DNA of 64,000 bases from Parvibaculum sp045863935 (GCF_045863935.1 NZ_BTVP01000004.1:62001-126000); one strand, 5' to 3'; positions 46,707 through 55,637 are shown, counted from the first letter of the stretch. Notes: generated from the letters alone by a model not told the origin. A program made the numbers and translations.

Positions 46707-47970
46707 GCGAGGCAGTGCAGCGATCCAAGCTGGACGTCAGGCTGGACCGCTTCGCGACGCTCTCCTGTTTGGGGCGCCGCTTCTTGTCCTTGCCTTGGGA
46801 CACATGCTCTCGAACATGCTGCGCACGCTGCCGGCGATCGCAGCCGATGTCATCAGCAGCGACATCGCAGTTTCGTCGGAAAGCCTTGCCAGCATCACCG
46901 GGGCATACCATTTCGCCTTCGCGGCCGGGCAGATTCCAGTCGGCGTCGCTCTGGATCGTTATGGGGTTCGCACCGTATCCTTGACCCTGTTCGCCATTGT
47001 CACGGCCGGCGCTGTCCTTGCAGCGAGTGTCGGCGGCGCAGTAGGCTTTCTCATCGCGCAGATCGTCCTCGGTATCGGCTGCTGCGGGATGCTGTTGTGC
47101 CCGATGACGTTGGCCGCCAAGCTGCTGACTCCCAAGCAGTTCGGGTTGTGGTCCGGCCTCATCCAGGGCGTCGGCAATGCCGGGATGTTGCTGTCAGCGA
47201 GTCCGATGGCATGGCTTGTCGAGCAATATGGATGGCGCGCGGGGTTCTGGGTCTCAGCGATCCTGGCCGTCCTTATAGCAGCGTTAGTTTCGAACTTCGT
47301 TCCCAACGCCGCGCCGGATCGAATGGCGGCTCGGACGACTTTGAAGGCGGAGGCGCGGGAGGTCGTGCAGATCGGGCTTTCGCGCCGTCTGCGCGGCGTC
47401 ATCATCCTCGCCTTCTCCTCCTTCGCAGCCGCCATCGCTGTGCGTGGGCTTTGGGGCGGGCCTTGGCTAATGGAAATCAAACAGCTCGGCCGTGTCGACG
47501 CAGGGAACGCGCTGCTGCCATTGACGCTCGCGCTTGTGGTCGGGCCGATGATCTACGGCATCCTCGATCGCCGCCTCGGCCAGCGCCGCGGACTCCTCAT
47601 CTACGGCCATGTGGTAGCAGGGGGCGCACTGTTGGCCGTCTCTGCGGGAGGGCCGGCTGGCATCCTCTCTCACACAGTCGGCGCAACCGTCCTGCAGGCT
47701 GGTTTCGATGTGTGGGCGTTCTTCGTCTTCGGAGCGGCTATTGCGGTGCAACCACTTCTCTTCGCAATGGGACGCGCCGCTGTATCCCCCGATCGAGCGG
47801 GTAAGGCGTTAGCGGCCGTGAATCTCTCGTTCTTCGGAGGAGCCGCCGTCCTTCAGGCGCTGACCACTCCCGTGGCGGCGACGTGGGGCCTCTCCGCAGT
47901 TATGAGCTTCCTCGGCCTGGTCGTGTTGGCCGCGACGGCGGCCTTTACGGTTCTGACGAAAAGAATTTGA
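46699..47970 (+). CDS. MFS transporter
   Basis: 423 aa, about 12 hydrophobic segments. GQIPVGVALDRYGVRTV is the MFS loop 2-3 motif. Last gene of the glyA operon, so likely exports or imports a molecule handled by the PLP enzymes before it. Convergent with the AhpD-like gene; the 139 bp between holds nothing recognisable. Confidence 0.85.
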   Translation: MAERGSAAIQAGRQAGPLRDALLFGAPLLVLALGHMLSNMLRTLPAIAADVISSDIAVSSESLASITGAYHFAFAAGQIPVGVALDRYGVRTVSLTLFAIVTAGAVLAASVGGAVGFLIAQIVLGIGCCGMLLCPMTLAAKLLTPKQFGLWSGLIQGVGNAGMLLSASPMAWLVEQYGWRAGFWVSAILAVLIAALVSNFVPNAAPDRMAARTTLKAEAREVVQIGLSRRLRGVIILAFSSFAAAIAVRGLWGGPWLMEIKQLGRVDAGNALLPLTLALVVGPMIYGILDRRLGQRRGLLIYGHVVAGGALLAVSAGGPAGILSHTVGATVLQAGFDVWAFFVFGAAIAVQPLLFAMGRAAVSPDRAGKALAAVNLSFFGGAAVLQALTTPVAATWGLSAVMSFLGLVVLAATAAFTVLTKRI

Positions 47971-48109
47971 CGGTAACGTGCTCTCAGGCCGACCTGTCGG
48001 CAGAGATCACGGCTGCACACTTGGTTAGCCACTTCCACATCATGACGGTCCCGGCGCTTCTTTCGCTGCTCGGCGAGGGCTGGGCCGCAGTTGACGAGGA
48101 CGCCACCAG

Positions 48110-48547
48110 CTATCGATGGACCAACCGCGAGCTGACGGCGATGCGATTCCAGATGTTGATGGTGCCGATCGCGACGATGAGCTGTGCGATTTGTTCTTCG
48201 GAAAAATGCTGACGCACCAGGTCGTAAGCACCATCGGGAGCGCCCGTCTGGGAAATGAGGGTTAGGCTTTCCGTCCACTCGAGAGCAGCGCGTTCCCGTT
48301 CGTTGAACAGCGGAGATTCCCGCCATACCGAAACTAGAGGGAGCTTTTGAGCTGGAATGCCGTCAGCTACGGATTCCTTGACGTGCATGTCGACGCAATA
48401 GGCGCACCCGTTGATCTGTGACGCCCTCAGCTTGATCAGATGCAGCAAATTGAGGTCGATACCGGATTGCTTGACTGCGGTATCGAGCGCGAACACGGCT
48501 GCATAAAGGCTCGGCGTGGTGGCAGATACGTTAAGTCGTTGTTTCAT
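48110..48547 (-). CDS. AhpD-like carboxymuconolactone decarboxylase-family protein
   Basis: 145 aa from ATG 48547. LRASQINGCAYCVDMHVKESVADG contains the CxxC/His redox motif of AhpD-like members, pointing to a thiol-peroxidase role and not ring cleavage. Last gene of the eight-gene minus-strand operon, with a 98-bp gap upstream, the widest in the run. Confidence 0.85.
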   Translation of the reverse strand: MKQRLNVSATTPSLYAAVFALDTAVKQSGIDLNLLHLIKLRASQINGCAYCVDMHVKESVADGIPAQKLPLVSVWRESPLFNERERAALEWTESLTLISQTGAPDGAYDLVRQHFSEEQIAQLIVAIGTINIWNRIAVSSRLVHR

Positions 48548-48645
48548 AGAATTCCTTTGGGTTGTGCGGTCGGTGGCTTTTAGGGAACCGCTGTCGAGCC
48601 GGGCTCTAGATCCGGGATCGGGGGGTGATAAGGCAGCGGATGGGA

Positions 48646-49395
48646 TCATCTTCCGGACAACAATTGTGACGTCGCGTAGCGGGCGAAAGCGGAAAGAATC
48701 GACGGGGCCTCCGTCGAAGGCTTTACCAATCGCCGCAACTCAACGGCATCCAGCCCCTGTTTGGTGAGTTGCTTCGCAAGCACATCAACATAGGCGCCCA
48801 TGATCTCAGCCGAGTATTCCGGATGAAACTGCACTCCCCAGGCATTTTCTCCGTAACGGAATGCATGGTTCTGGTCGGCATCGGATCGTGCCAGGCGAAC
48901 GGCTCCGTCCGGCAATCGAGTCACAGACTGCCAATGCACCGTCTGCGCCAGGAACCGCTCCGGCACGTCCGCGAAGAGCGGGTCAACATTCGCCCGCTCC
49001 GTGCAAGCGACGGTGACTGTGCCGATCTCTACGCCCTGCGGACGCTGTTCGACTTCGCCTCCCAATGCGTGCGCGAGCAGTTGGTGGCCATAGCAGATCC
49101 CGAGGATCGGCAGCCCATCACGCACCGCGCGAACTGTCCATTGCTTAAGGGTCTCGCTCCATGGCTCCCGGTCAGTAACCATTGCGTGGGAGCCCGTGAT
49201 GACTGCCCCGGCGAACTGGTTGGACTCCGGCAAAGGATCGGCTGTTCTAGCGTCAACAACTTTGACAGCACTTGCCGCAGCGCCGATCGCGGCGCGAATC
49301 CAATCCTCATAGTCGCCCTGCGTCTCGACCATCGAAGGGTAGGCTTCTCCGGCCTTGAGTATTGCGATGGGTTTGGTGGCGACTGTGTAATCCAT
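48646..49395 (-). CDS. Class I glutamine amidotransferase-like protein
   Basis: 249 aa from ATG 49395. LGICYGHQLLAHALGG (nucleophile Cys) and GVQFHPEYS (His, Glu) form the complete triad. A free-standing GATase of the GMP-synthase-like group. It has no fused synthetase, so it may hydrolyse gamma-glutamyl amides or donate ammonia to an unseen partner. Confidence 0.85.
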   Translation of the reverse strand: MDYTVATKPIAILKAGEAYPSMVETQGDYEDWIRAAIGAAASAVKVVDARTADPLPESNQFAGAVITGSHAMVTDREPWSETLKQWTVRAVRDGLPILGICYGHQLLAHALGGEVEQRPQGVEIGTVTVACTERANVDPLFADVPERFLAQTVHWQSVTRLPDGAVRLARSDADQNHAFRYGENAWGVQFHPEYSAEIMGAYVDVLAKQLTKQGLDAVELRRLVKPSTEAPSILSAFARYATSQLLSGR

Positions 49396-49411
49396 AAGCC
49401 AGATTCCGAGC

Positions 49412-49855
49412 TTAAAATTGCAGTCGATAGCGGACGAATTCGTCTGCTTCGACAAACTCGTCATAGAGGCGGCGGGCCGGGTTATCATCGCGCGTATGCC
49501 AATACAGGGTCGACCAGCTCTTCTCCCGGCCGCGGTCAACCAGGTCCTGTATCAGTTTCCTGCCGATTCCCTTTCCTCGACAGGCAGGATCGACGAACAG
49601 GTCTTCGAGATAGCAAACGGGACCAGCTACCCAGGTGCCGTGATGCAGGACGCTGACGCTGAATCCCACCGGGTTTGCGCCAATTTCGGCGATACGCCCC
49701 ATGACAGATGATCCGGGGTCTAGAATGCGTTGCCAGGTTCGGGAGGTGATTTCAGACGCGACGCTTGTCTCGTAAAAGGCGTTGTAGCCGTCCCAAAGCC
49801 GGCGCCATTCAGTCTCATCTAACGGCTGTATGTCGCGGATGATGATGTCGTTCAT
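49412..49855 (-). CDS. GNAT-family N-acetyltransferase (paralogue 1)
   Basis: 147 aa from ATG 49855. CYLEDLFVDPACRGKGIGRKLIQDLV is the acetyl-CoA-binding motif A, and NPARRLYDEF follows. Clearly a paralogue of the gene at 50158 (shared DDLFVDP/EDLFVDP, KLIQ, ARRLYD), with DUF1272 between them, so a local duplication is likely. Small-molecule amine acylation is the family role. Confidence 0.87.
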   Translation of the reverse strand: MNDIIIRDIQPLDETEWRRLWDGYNAFYETSVASEITSRTWQRILDPGSSVMGRIAEIGANPVGFSVSVLHHGTWVAGPVCYLEDLFVDPACRGKGIGRKLIQDLVDRGREKSWSTLYWHTRDDNPARRLYDEFVEADEFVRYRLQF

Positions 49856-49881
49856 TAAGCAGGCCTCCAGTGCCTGGCCGG

Positions 49882-50148
49882 CTACTGTAGCGCCGGAGTA
49901 TCCTCGACTTGTTCGCGACATTTCGCGTTGAAGACGCGCTCGGTCGATGCGGGCTGTTTCAGCAGCATGGCTGGCGGTCGGATCGGCCGCGGCGTGAGAT
50001 TGCCACCGCAATTCGGGCAATTGCCGCCCGGAAAGGAGTCGGCACAAGCCACGCAAAAGGTGCATTCAAAGGTGCAGATGCGGGCGTCGCTACTCTCCGG
50101 CGGAAGATCACGGTCGCAGCATTCGCAATTCGGACGCAGTTCAAGCAT
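49882..50148 (-). CDS. DUF1272 zinc-ribbon protein
   Basis: 88 aa. CECCDRDLPPES...ICTFECTFCVACAD...CPNCGGNLTPRP gives four Cys pairs of a small zinc-binding protein, DUF1272. Function unknown. The tail after NLTPRP is longer than the core domain needs. Confidence 0.87.
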   Translation of the reverse strand: MLELRPNCECCDRDLPPESSDARICTFECTFCVACADSFPGGNCPNCGGNLTPRPIRPPAMLLKQPASTERVFNAKCREQVEDTPALQ

Positions 50149-50157
50149 GAAGCCTCT

Positions 50158-50631
50158 CTACGATTTCAGTTCATACGTGACCCAGTGGGTCGCCACCGCA
50201 ACGTCGTCATAAAGCCGCCGCGCGGTTGTATTGTCGGTCGCGGTGATCCAACGCACCGAAGGCCAGCCGCGCTCACGCGCGATCTCGGCAATCTGCTGGA
50301 TGAGCTTGTGTCCAACACCACGGCCGCGCTTCAAGGGATCAACGAACAAATCGTCGAGGAACCCAGCGTCATTGCCCTGCAACGGTTTGGGTTGTGGCCG
50401 GTAGTGCGCAAGGCCGATCAATTCACCGCTGGCACCAACAGCGACCAGCCCTTCCAATGGGTGAGCCGGATCGTGGAGCCACGCCCAAGTCTGATCCAGA
50501 ATGGCGTCGGTAATCTCTCGTTTGTAGAACGTGGCATAGCCTCGGTAGAGAGGACGCCAAGCGGCTGCATCTTCGGTCGATACCGGCCGAACCCGAATGT
50601 CTGTTGTGTTCGACGAACCCGTAGCCGTCAT
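50158..50631 (-). CDS. GNAT-family N-acetyltransferase (paralogue 2)
   Basis: 157 aa from ATG 50631. GFLDDLFVDPLKRGRGVGHKLIQQIAEIAR carries the CoA-binding motif, and TDNTTARRLYDDV follows. Starts 25 bp after the PEP-mutase-like gene. Paralogue of 49412. Confidence 0.87.
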   Translation of the reverse strand: MTATGSSNTTDIRVRPVSTEDAAAWRPLYRGYATFYKREITDAILDQTWAWLHDPAHPLEGLVAVGASGELIGLAHYRPQPKPLQGNDAGFLDDLFVDPLKRGRGVGHKLIQQIAEIARERGWPSVRWITATDNTTARRLYDDVAVATHWVTYELKS

Positions 50632-50656
50632 AGTTCCTCCCTTCTGTTGTTCGCCG

Positions 50657-51499
50657 TCACTGACGGTCGCTCGTTGCATCGTCCGCCATGAATTTCGAGA
50701 TGACCGCGCCGGGAAGCGCCTCGGCCGCATAGGTGAAAGTGCCGGAGTTTCGCACTTCCTCGGCGGCGCGCATCAGCCCGCCGAACGCGGCGCGCGCCAT
50801 CGAACCCCCAACGCTGATGCGGCGAACACCCGCATCTTCAAGCTCGGATACCGAGTAGGTCGGCCCCTTGAGACCCATGACCACGTTCACCGGCTTATCA
50901 ACCGCGCGACATACGAGTCTGATCGCTTCTATGTCGGGCAGTCCCGGCGCGTAGAGGACTTCCGCACCCGCTTCGGAGAACGCCTGAAGTCGTTTGATCG
51001 TGTCGTCCAGGTTCTCGCGGCCGTAAAGATGGTTCTCGGCTCTCGCCGTCAGGACGAAGGGAAGATTGCGTGCGGCCTCGGCGGCAGCGCGGACCCGATC
51101 GACAGCGTGAGCAAACTCATAGATCGGATTGTCGGGATCGCCGGTTGCGTCCTCAATCGAGCCTCCAACCAGCCCGACCGATGACGCCATGCGGATGGTC
51201 TCCGCGCAGATATCGGCACCTGCGCCAAACCCGTCCCCGAGGTCGGCGGAGACCGGCAGATGGGTGGCGCCGACGATTTCGGCAGCGTTCGCCAGTATTT
51301 CGTCTCGGCCGAGGCCAGTCAGCGAGTCGCGCCGTCCCTTCGAGAAGGCATATCCCGCGCTCGTGGTCGCGAGTGCTTCAAAACCGAAACTGGTCAACAG
51401 CCGGGTCGAACCGGCGTCCCAAGGGTTCGGGATGACAAAGGCTGCGTCCCGCTGGTGCAAGGCCCTGAATAGCTGGAATTTCTGTTGCTGGTCCGACAT
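50657..51499 (-). CDS. Isocitrate lyase/PEP mutase-superfamily protein
   Basis: 280 aa TIM barrel. FVIPNPWDAGSTRLL, TTSAGYAFSKGRRD, SADLGDGFG, GGSIEDATGD and LTARAENHLYG place it among 2-methylisocitrate lyase/phosphonopyruvate-type lyases. These act on C-C or C-P bonds next to a carboxylate. The exact substrate cannot be read. 12 bp from the EamA gene. Confidence 0.87.
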   Translation of the reverse strand: MSDQQQKFQLFRALHQRDAAFVIPNPWDAGSTRLLTSFGFEALATTSAGYAFSKGRRDSLTGLGRDEILANAAEIVGATHLPVSADLGDGFGAGADICAETIRMASSVGLVGGSIEDATGDPDNPIYEFAHAVDRVRAAAEAARNLPFVLTARAENHLYGRENLDDTIKRLQAFSEAGAEVLYAPGLPDIEAIRLVCRAVDKPVNVVMGLKGPTYSVSELEDAGVRRISVGGSMARAAFGGLMRAAEEVRNSGTFTYAAEALPGAVISKFMADDATSDRQ

Positions 51500-51511
51500 G
51501 GTATTCCCTCC

Positions 51512-52426
51512 CTATGTCTGCATGGGCTGGGCTGGCGCTCTCAACGCAATCGCAGCGGCGATCAGGATCAACGCGAAGCCGAAGAGATCGGCGGGTGTTG
51601 GCCGCTCGCCGAGGACTATCGCCGATGCGATGACGCCGAAGACCGGGACCAAAAGGGTGCCAAGTCCTGCGGTTCCCGCAGGAAGGCGGTCGAGCACTTT
51701 AAACCAGAGCGGATAGGCGACGGCGGTTCCGGCAACGACACCATAGAGCAACCCGAGCCAGGGGAGCACGCCGACAGGTGCATCAACCCCGACGCCGGTG
51801 AACAGCATCCCGATGATGGAGACCAGCGCACCGGCAAGAAGCTGATAGATGGCGACGGCAAGCGGGTGCGCAGGAACGCGCGCCCATTTGAGATAGACAA
51901 TGCCGATTGCCCAACAGATCGCCGAACCAATCGCAGCGAGCGCACCCAGCGAAACACCGGCCTGGATCAGCGGCCAGAGCAGCACAAGCAGGCCGGCCGC
52001 GCACAGCACAAGGGCGGCGATCCGGGCGGTTGTCAGGGTCTCCTTGAGGATCACACGGGCCGCGAGCGCCACCCATATTGGCATGGTGTAGGCACAAATC
52101 GCGGCACGCCCGGTCGAGGTGTAAAGAATGGCTATTGCGGATAGCGCTCCGAAACCGCCACAGGCGAACAGCCCCGACACGATCAGATGGAAACGGTCGC
52201 TGACTTTACGCACGCGAAGGCTCGCGCCGATCATGGGCGCGAGTATGGCCAGCAACCCCGCGCCGGCTAGGAAGGACAAGGTGCGGAAGGTCCACGGCGA
52301 GAAGGCGCGCAGACCGAAATTGGTCGCGATGTAGTTCACGCCCCAAAGGAACGCGACCAGAAGCAAAGCTGCTCTGGCCGCGAAGGGCTCTGATGTCTGC
52401 CCGGAGGCCGCACTGGTGACGCTCAC
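51512..52426 (-). CDS. EamA/DMT-family transporter
   Basis: 304 aa with about 10 hydrophobic segments and the two EamA repeats (AALLLVAFLWGVNYIATNFGLRAFSPWTFRTL; GTLLVPVFGVIASAIVLGERPTPADLFG). Members export amino acids, nucleobases or antimetabolites. It overlaps the first gene by 4 bp. MocR regulators are often found beside EamA genes, supporting a shared regulon. Confidence 0.87.
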   Translation of the reverse strand: MSVTSAASGQTSEPFAARAALLLVAFLWGVNYIATNFGLRAFSPWTFRTLSFLAGAGLLAILAPMIGASLRVRKVSDRFHLIVSGLFACGGFGALSAIAILYTSTGRAAICAYTMPIWVALAARVILKETLTTARIAALVLCAAGLLVLLWPLIQAGVSLGALAAIGSAICWAIGIVYLKWARVPAHPLAVAIYQLLAGALVSIIGMLFTGVGVDAPVGVLPWLGLLYGVVAGTAVAYPLWFKVLDRLPAGTAGLGTLLVPVFGVIASAIVLGERPTPADLFGFALILIAAAIALRAPAQPMQT

Positions 52427-53085
52427 TGATCGAACGCCAGCTTACTCAGTTGCTGTCCTGAACTGTCGAAGTTGTCGGCCTTCAACCAGCGTTCATAGCC
52501 GGCGCGTAGGCGCGGCCAATCGCTGTCGATGATCGAGAACCACGCAGTATCGCGGTTACGGCCCTTGACGACCATATGCTGCCGGAAAATGCCCTCGAAA
52601 CTGAACCCGAAACGCTCCGCTGCTCGCTTGGAAGGAAGATTGGCGTTGTCGCACTTCCACTCGAAGCGGCGGTATCCGAGGCGGAACGCATAGTCGGCGA
52701 AGAGGAACAGCGCCTCTGTCGCGATCCGCGTTCGCGTGATCGCTGGTCCCCACATGATGTTACCGATTTCGATCACGCCATGGACCGTATCCACGCGCAT
52801 CAACGCCTGCCGTCCTTCGGCCCTGCCGGTCGCCTTGTCGATGACGGCAAAGAACAATGGGTCGGCGCTGGCTTCGGCCTTCTCGGCCCAGGCTCGCAGT
52901 TCGCCCAGATCGGCCGGCGCATGGTCAAACAGATACCTGAACCGATCATCCGCGCCCGGGGCGGCCGCAGCCTCGAATAACGTCTGCACATGCTGTTCCG
53001 CGTTCAGCGGCTCCAGTCGTGTGTAAGACCCTTCCAATATTCTCCGCTCCGGTTTGGGAGCGCCTTTCCATTTACTCAGATCCAC
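52423..53085 (-). CDS. RimJ/RimL-type GNAT acetyltransferase
   Basis: 220 aa. LEPLNAEQHVQTLF start, GVIEIGNIMWGPAITRTRIATEALFL (CoA site), and RFEWKCDNANLPSKRAAERFGFSFEGIFRQH, which is typical of RimJ-like enzymes that acylate amines or peptides. First gene of the eight-gene operon, 70 bp downstream of operator C. Confidence 0.88.
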   Translation of the reverse strand: MDLSKWKGAPKPERRILEGSYTRLEPLNAEQHVQTLFEAAAAPGADDRFRYLFDHAPADLGELRAWAEKAEASADPLFFAVIDKATGRAEGRQALMRVDTVHGVIEIGNIMWGPAITRTRIATEALFLFADYAFRLGYRRFEWKCDNANLPSKRAAERFGFSFEGIFRQHMVVKGRNRDTAWFSIIDSDWPRLRAGYERWLKADNFDSSGQQLSKLAFDQ

Positions 53086-53154
53086 TAAAACACCATCCAG
53101 AATCTGACGGTCGATACCGTCGTTGAGTCAGCAATCCTGTCATTGCCACAGATA

Positions 53155-53197
53155 TGGCCTGCTGCTCCCCTCCACTTTGCCTATTCCATACAGACCA
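53155..53197 (-). promoter_or_regulatory. MocR-type operator C (GNAT-EamA operon)
   Basis: TGGCCTG (53155-53161), CCACTT (53172-53177), CAGACCA (53191-53197), followed by AATT as in operator B. Same 43-bp architecture as the sites at 40618, 41638 and 43271. It lies 70 bp upstream of the RimJ-like gene, linking this operon to the distant mocR. Confidence 0.75.
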
Positions 53198-53263
53198 ATT
53201 AGGTCGGGGATAACCAAGCGGAGGTTTGTAGAGGGACGGAGCTACCTCGGTTCGGCGCGTGCT

Positions 53264-55324
53264 TCAGAGCGTGAGGCCGCGAGACCGCCCCAACTGCCAC
53301 GACACCGATCCGCCCTGAACGACGCCGCTGACCTCGCGGCCGAGCTGGCGGTCGATGACCGGCCGCCACGGGACAAGGGTGAACTCGTGGCTCTGCTCGA
53401 CCACGGCGAACTTTCCGCTCGATAGCTGGACGGTCCCGGCGAACTTACCGGAGACGGTCTCGCCATCGGTGGCGGCGCGGAACGGCAGGCCCTTCGTCGC
53501 GGCCAGCTCGCCACCGACACGGGCAACCTCGCGCTCGCGCAGCGTGGCGAGAAGATTTCGCCGATAGGCGATGCCGCCGCCCGGCTGACGGGCCGCGTCG
53601 CCCCGGTCGATATGATGCTCGCGGCGGCGATCCATCGCCTCGCGCACCTCGCGGCCGAAGCCGGCGGGCGCGAGATCTGATGTCTCGGCCGAGACCAGTC
53701 GCCGGTCGAGCCAGGTCATACCGTCCGCGCCGATCTGCTGTTCAAGCCGGGCGGTGGCGAGGATGCGGATATTGGCCTGCCGGTTGCGGCCCGCGTCATA
53801 GGCGGCGGCGCGCGCCTCGTAGTCTTGCGGGATGCGCCACTGGTCGTCGTCGATCCGCTCGGCGATCCCCGCGCGGCGCAGCGCCTCCAGCCGGCGCACA
53901 TGCGCATCGATATAGCCACCATAGTCGCCGCCGGGCGCGCGGCCCTCGAACTTCGCCTGTTCGAGATGCCGGCTTGGCCGATAGATGCCGCCTTCGGCGA
54001 TCGTCGCGATGGTGCGGTCGGACGGACGGCTCGCGGTATCCGGCGGGCCAATCTCGACGACGCTGCCGATCCGGGCATCGGCGACGCGGGCCGGGTCGAT
54101 GCCGGCGACATGGTGCGTGCGGCCGTCGATGCCGTCGACCACCACGGTCAGGTTCTCGCCCAGCTCGTCGGTCAGATATTTGTCGACGACGCGGCCGACG
54201 ATCGGGACTTCCGGCGCGGCGTCGTGAATTTGGAAGGTCATGGGGTCGCGCTCCAGCCCGTCGGCCTTCAGCGCCTTGTGCATGTTGCGGATGATGTCGC
54301 CGCGCTCGCCCAGCTCGCGCAGCGCCGGTTCCATCCGCTCACCCAGTTCCCAGACGCCCGGCGCGTGCTCGGTGGCGAAGCCCATCTTCTCCAGCTTGGC
54401 GAGACGGCGCAGGCGCAGCGTCCGGTTGAACTGGCGCTTCGGATCGGCGGGCTCGTGGCGCAGGTCGAGGAAGCGGTCATCGGCTTCCTCGGTCATGGCG
54501 CGGTCGATGCGGGTGAAGCGGTCATCGTCGACTTCGGCCGAGAGTTTGCGGCTCTGCTCGATCTCCGTGACGGGGCCGAGTTCGAGCGTGGCGAGATCGC
54601 TCGCCCGTTCGCGGATGCCGTTGGCGAGATAGTCGCCGTTGATGACGAGGTTTTCGCCCAGCTCGTCCTTGCCGCGCACGATGACATGGACATGCGGATG
54701 GCCGGTGTTGTGGTGATTGACCGCGACCCAATCGAGCCGGGTGCCGAGATCGGTTTCGACCTGGCTCATGAGGTCGCGCGTATAGGCCGTGAGGTGGGAA
54801 AGGTCCGCGCCGTCCTCGGGCGAAACGATGAAGCGGAACTGGTGGCGATCGTCCGCGCCGCGCTCGACGAAGGCGGTTCCGTCGGCACGGTCTTCGGTCG
54901 CCGAATAGAGCTGGCCGCGCTCGCCGTCGCGCGAGGTGCCGTCACGCTGGATGTAGCGGAGATGCGCGGCGGACTTCCCGTTCTTGCCCGCGCCCTGAAC
55001 GTAGCGGGTTTTGACGACGACGCGGCGCTGGCCGGGCGTGCTGTGCTTCCATCCGCCCGACAAGGTGCGGGCGCGCACGAAGGCCGCGCCGCGTCCGCGC
55101 TTGAGGCCCGGCGCGCTCGTCCGCGCCGCCTTGCCGCCCTTGGCGGGCGACGACGATCGGGAGCGCGATGGTGACGACGCCGAGGACCGTGACGGGCTGT
55201 TGCTCTGCTGACGCGCGATCTTCTTCGCCTGGGTGAGAAAGCTCTTGGCCTTACCGAGTTTGGGCGTGTCGGCGCGGATGCGGCCGGGCTTCGGCCGAAA
55301 GCGAAATTCGTCGTCGGCGCTCAA
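53264..55324 (-). CDS. Relaxase/mobilisation nuclease with DUF3363
   Basis: About 686 aa from a TTG at 55324 with GGAGG 7 bp upstream; no better start is near. A Ser/Arg/Lys-rich basic start is followed by the VirD2-type HUH nuclease with the His triad in GHPHVHVIVRGKDELGEN (about residue 208) and upstream SPEDGADL. A DUF3363-like C-terminal two-thirds follows. Nicks oriT and leads the strand through TraG and the trb pore. Corresponds to RlxS-class relaxases of related ICEs. Confidence 0.9.
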   Translation of the reverse strand: MSADDEFRFRPKPGRIRADTPKLGKAKSFLTQAKKIARQQSNSPSRSSASSPSRSRSSSPAKGGKAARTSAPGLKRGRGAAFVRARTLSGGWKHSTPGQRRVVVKTRYVQGAGKNGKSAAHLRYIQRDGTSRDGERGQLYSATEDRADGTAFVERGADDRHQFRFIVSPEDGADLSHLTAYTRDLMSQVETDLGTRLDWVAVNHHNTGHPHVHVIVRGKDELGENLVINGDYLANGIRERASDLATLELGPVTEIEQSRKLSAEVDDDRFTRIDRAMTEEADDRFLDLRHEPADPKRQFNRTLRLRRLAKLEKMGFATEHAPGVWELGERMEPALRELGERGDIIRNMHKALKADGLERDPMTFQIHDAAPEVPIVGRVVDKYLTDELGENLTVVVDGIDGRTHHVAGIDPARVADARIGSVVEIGPPDTASRPSDRTIATIAEGGIYRPSRHLEQAKFEGRAPGGDYGGYIDAHVRRLEALRRAGIAERIDDDQWRIPQDYEARAAAYDAGRNRQANIRILATARLEQQIGADGMTWLDRRLVSAETSDLAPAGFGREVREAMDRRREHHIDRGDAARQPGGGIAYRRNLLATLREREVARVGGELAATKGLPFRAATDGETVSGKFAGTVQLSSGKFAVVEQSHEFTLVPWRPVIDRQLGREVSGVVQGGSVSWQLGRSRGLTL

Positions 55325-55391
55325 GGACGCGCCTCCGGCCAAACACGCAGAGAACCGTCCGATTTCGGGCCATGGTGCCGGTCGAAACCCA

Positions 55392-55409
55392 GCAAAGCCA
55401 AGGCTTTGC
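55392..55409. repeat. Inverted repeat upstream of relaxase, weak oriT candidate
   Basis: GCAAAGCC-AA-GGCTTTGC is a perfect 8-bp-arm dyad in the 313-bp gene-free stretch 55325-55637 before the relaxase. A second small dyad AGGGC-TT-GCCCT lies at 55479-55490. oriT often neighbours the relaxase gene, but no known nick sequence was recognised. Confidence 0.3.
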
Positions 55410-55637
55410 GCGAACACGCGGCACGCGGGCTCCAGAAGCAAGGTGCCGGAAACGGCGCTCCAAAACAGTGTGCAGACAAGGGCTTGCCCTGAAACCGCCG
55501 CCCCGTGGTGCCGGTTTCCTTTATCTTGCCCTCCGCCCTTTCTTCCCTTCCTGCCCTCAAGACGGGGAATGCAGCCAGGCGACCCGTTGCCTGACTGCAC
55601 ACCGGATTCGGCCCGCTCGAACGCAAGAACGCGATGC

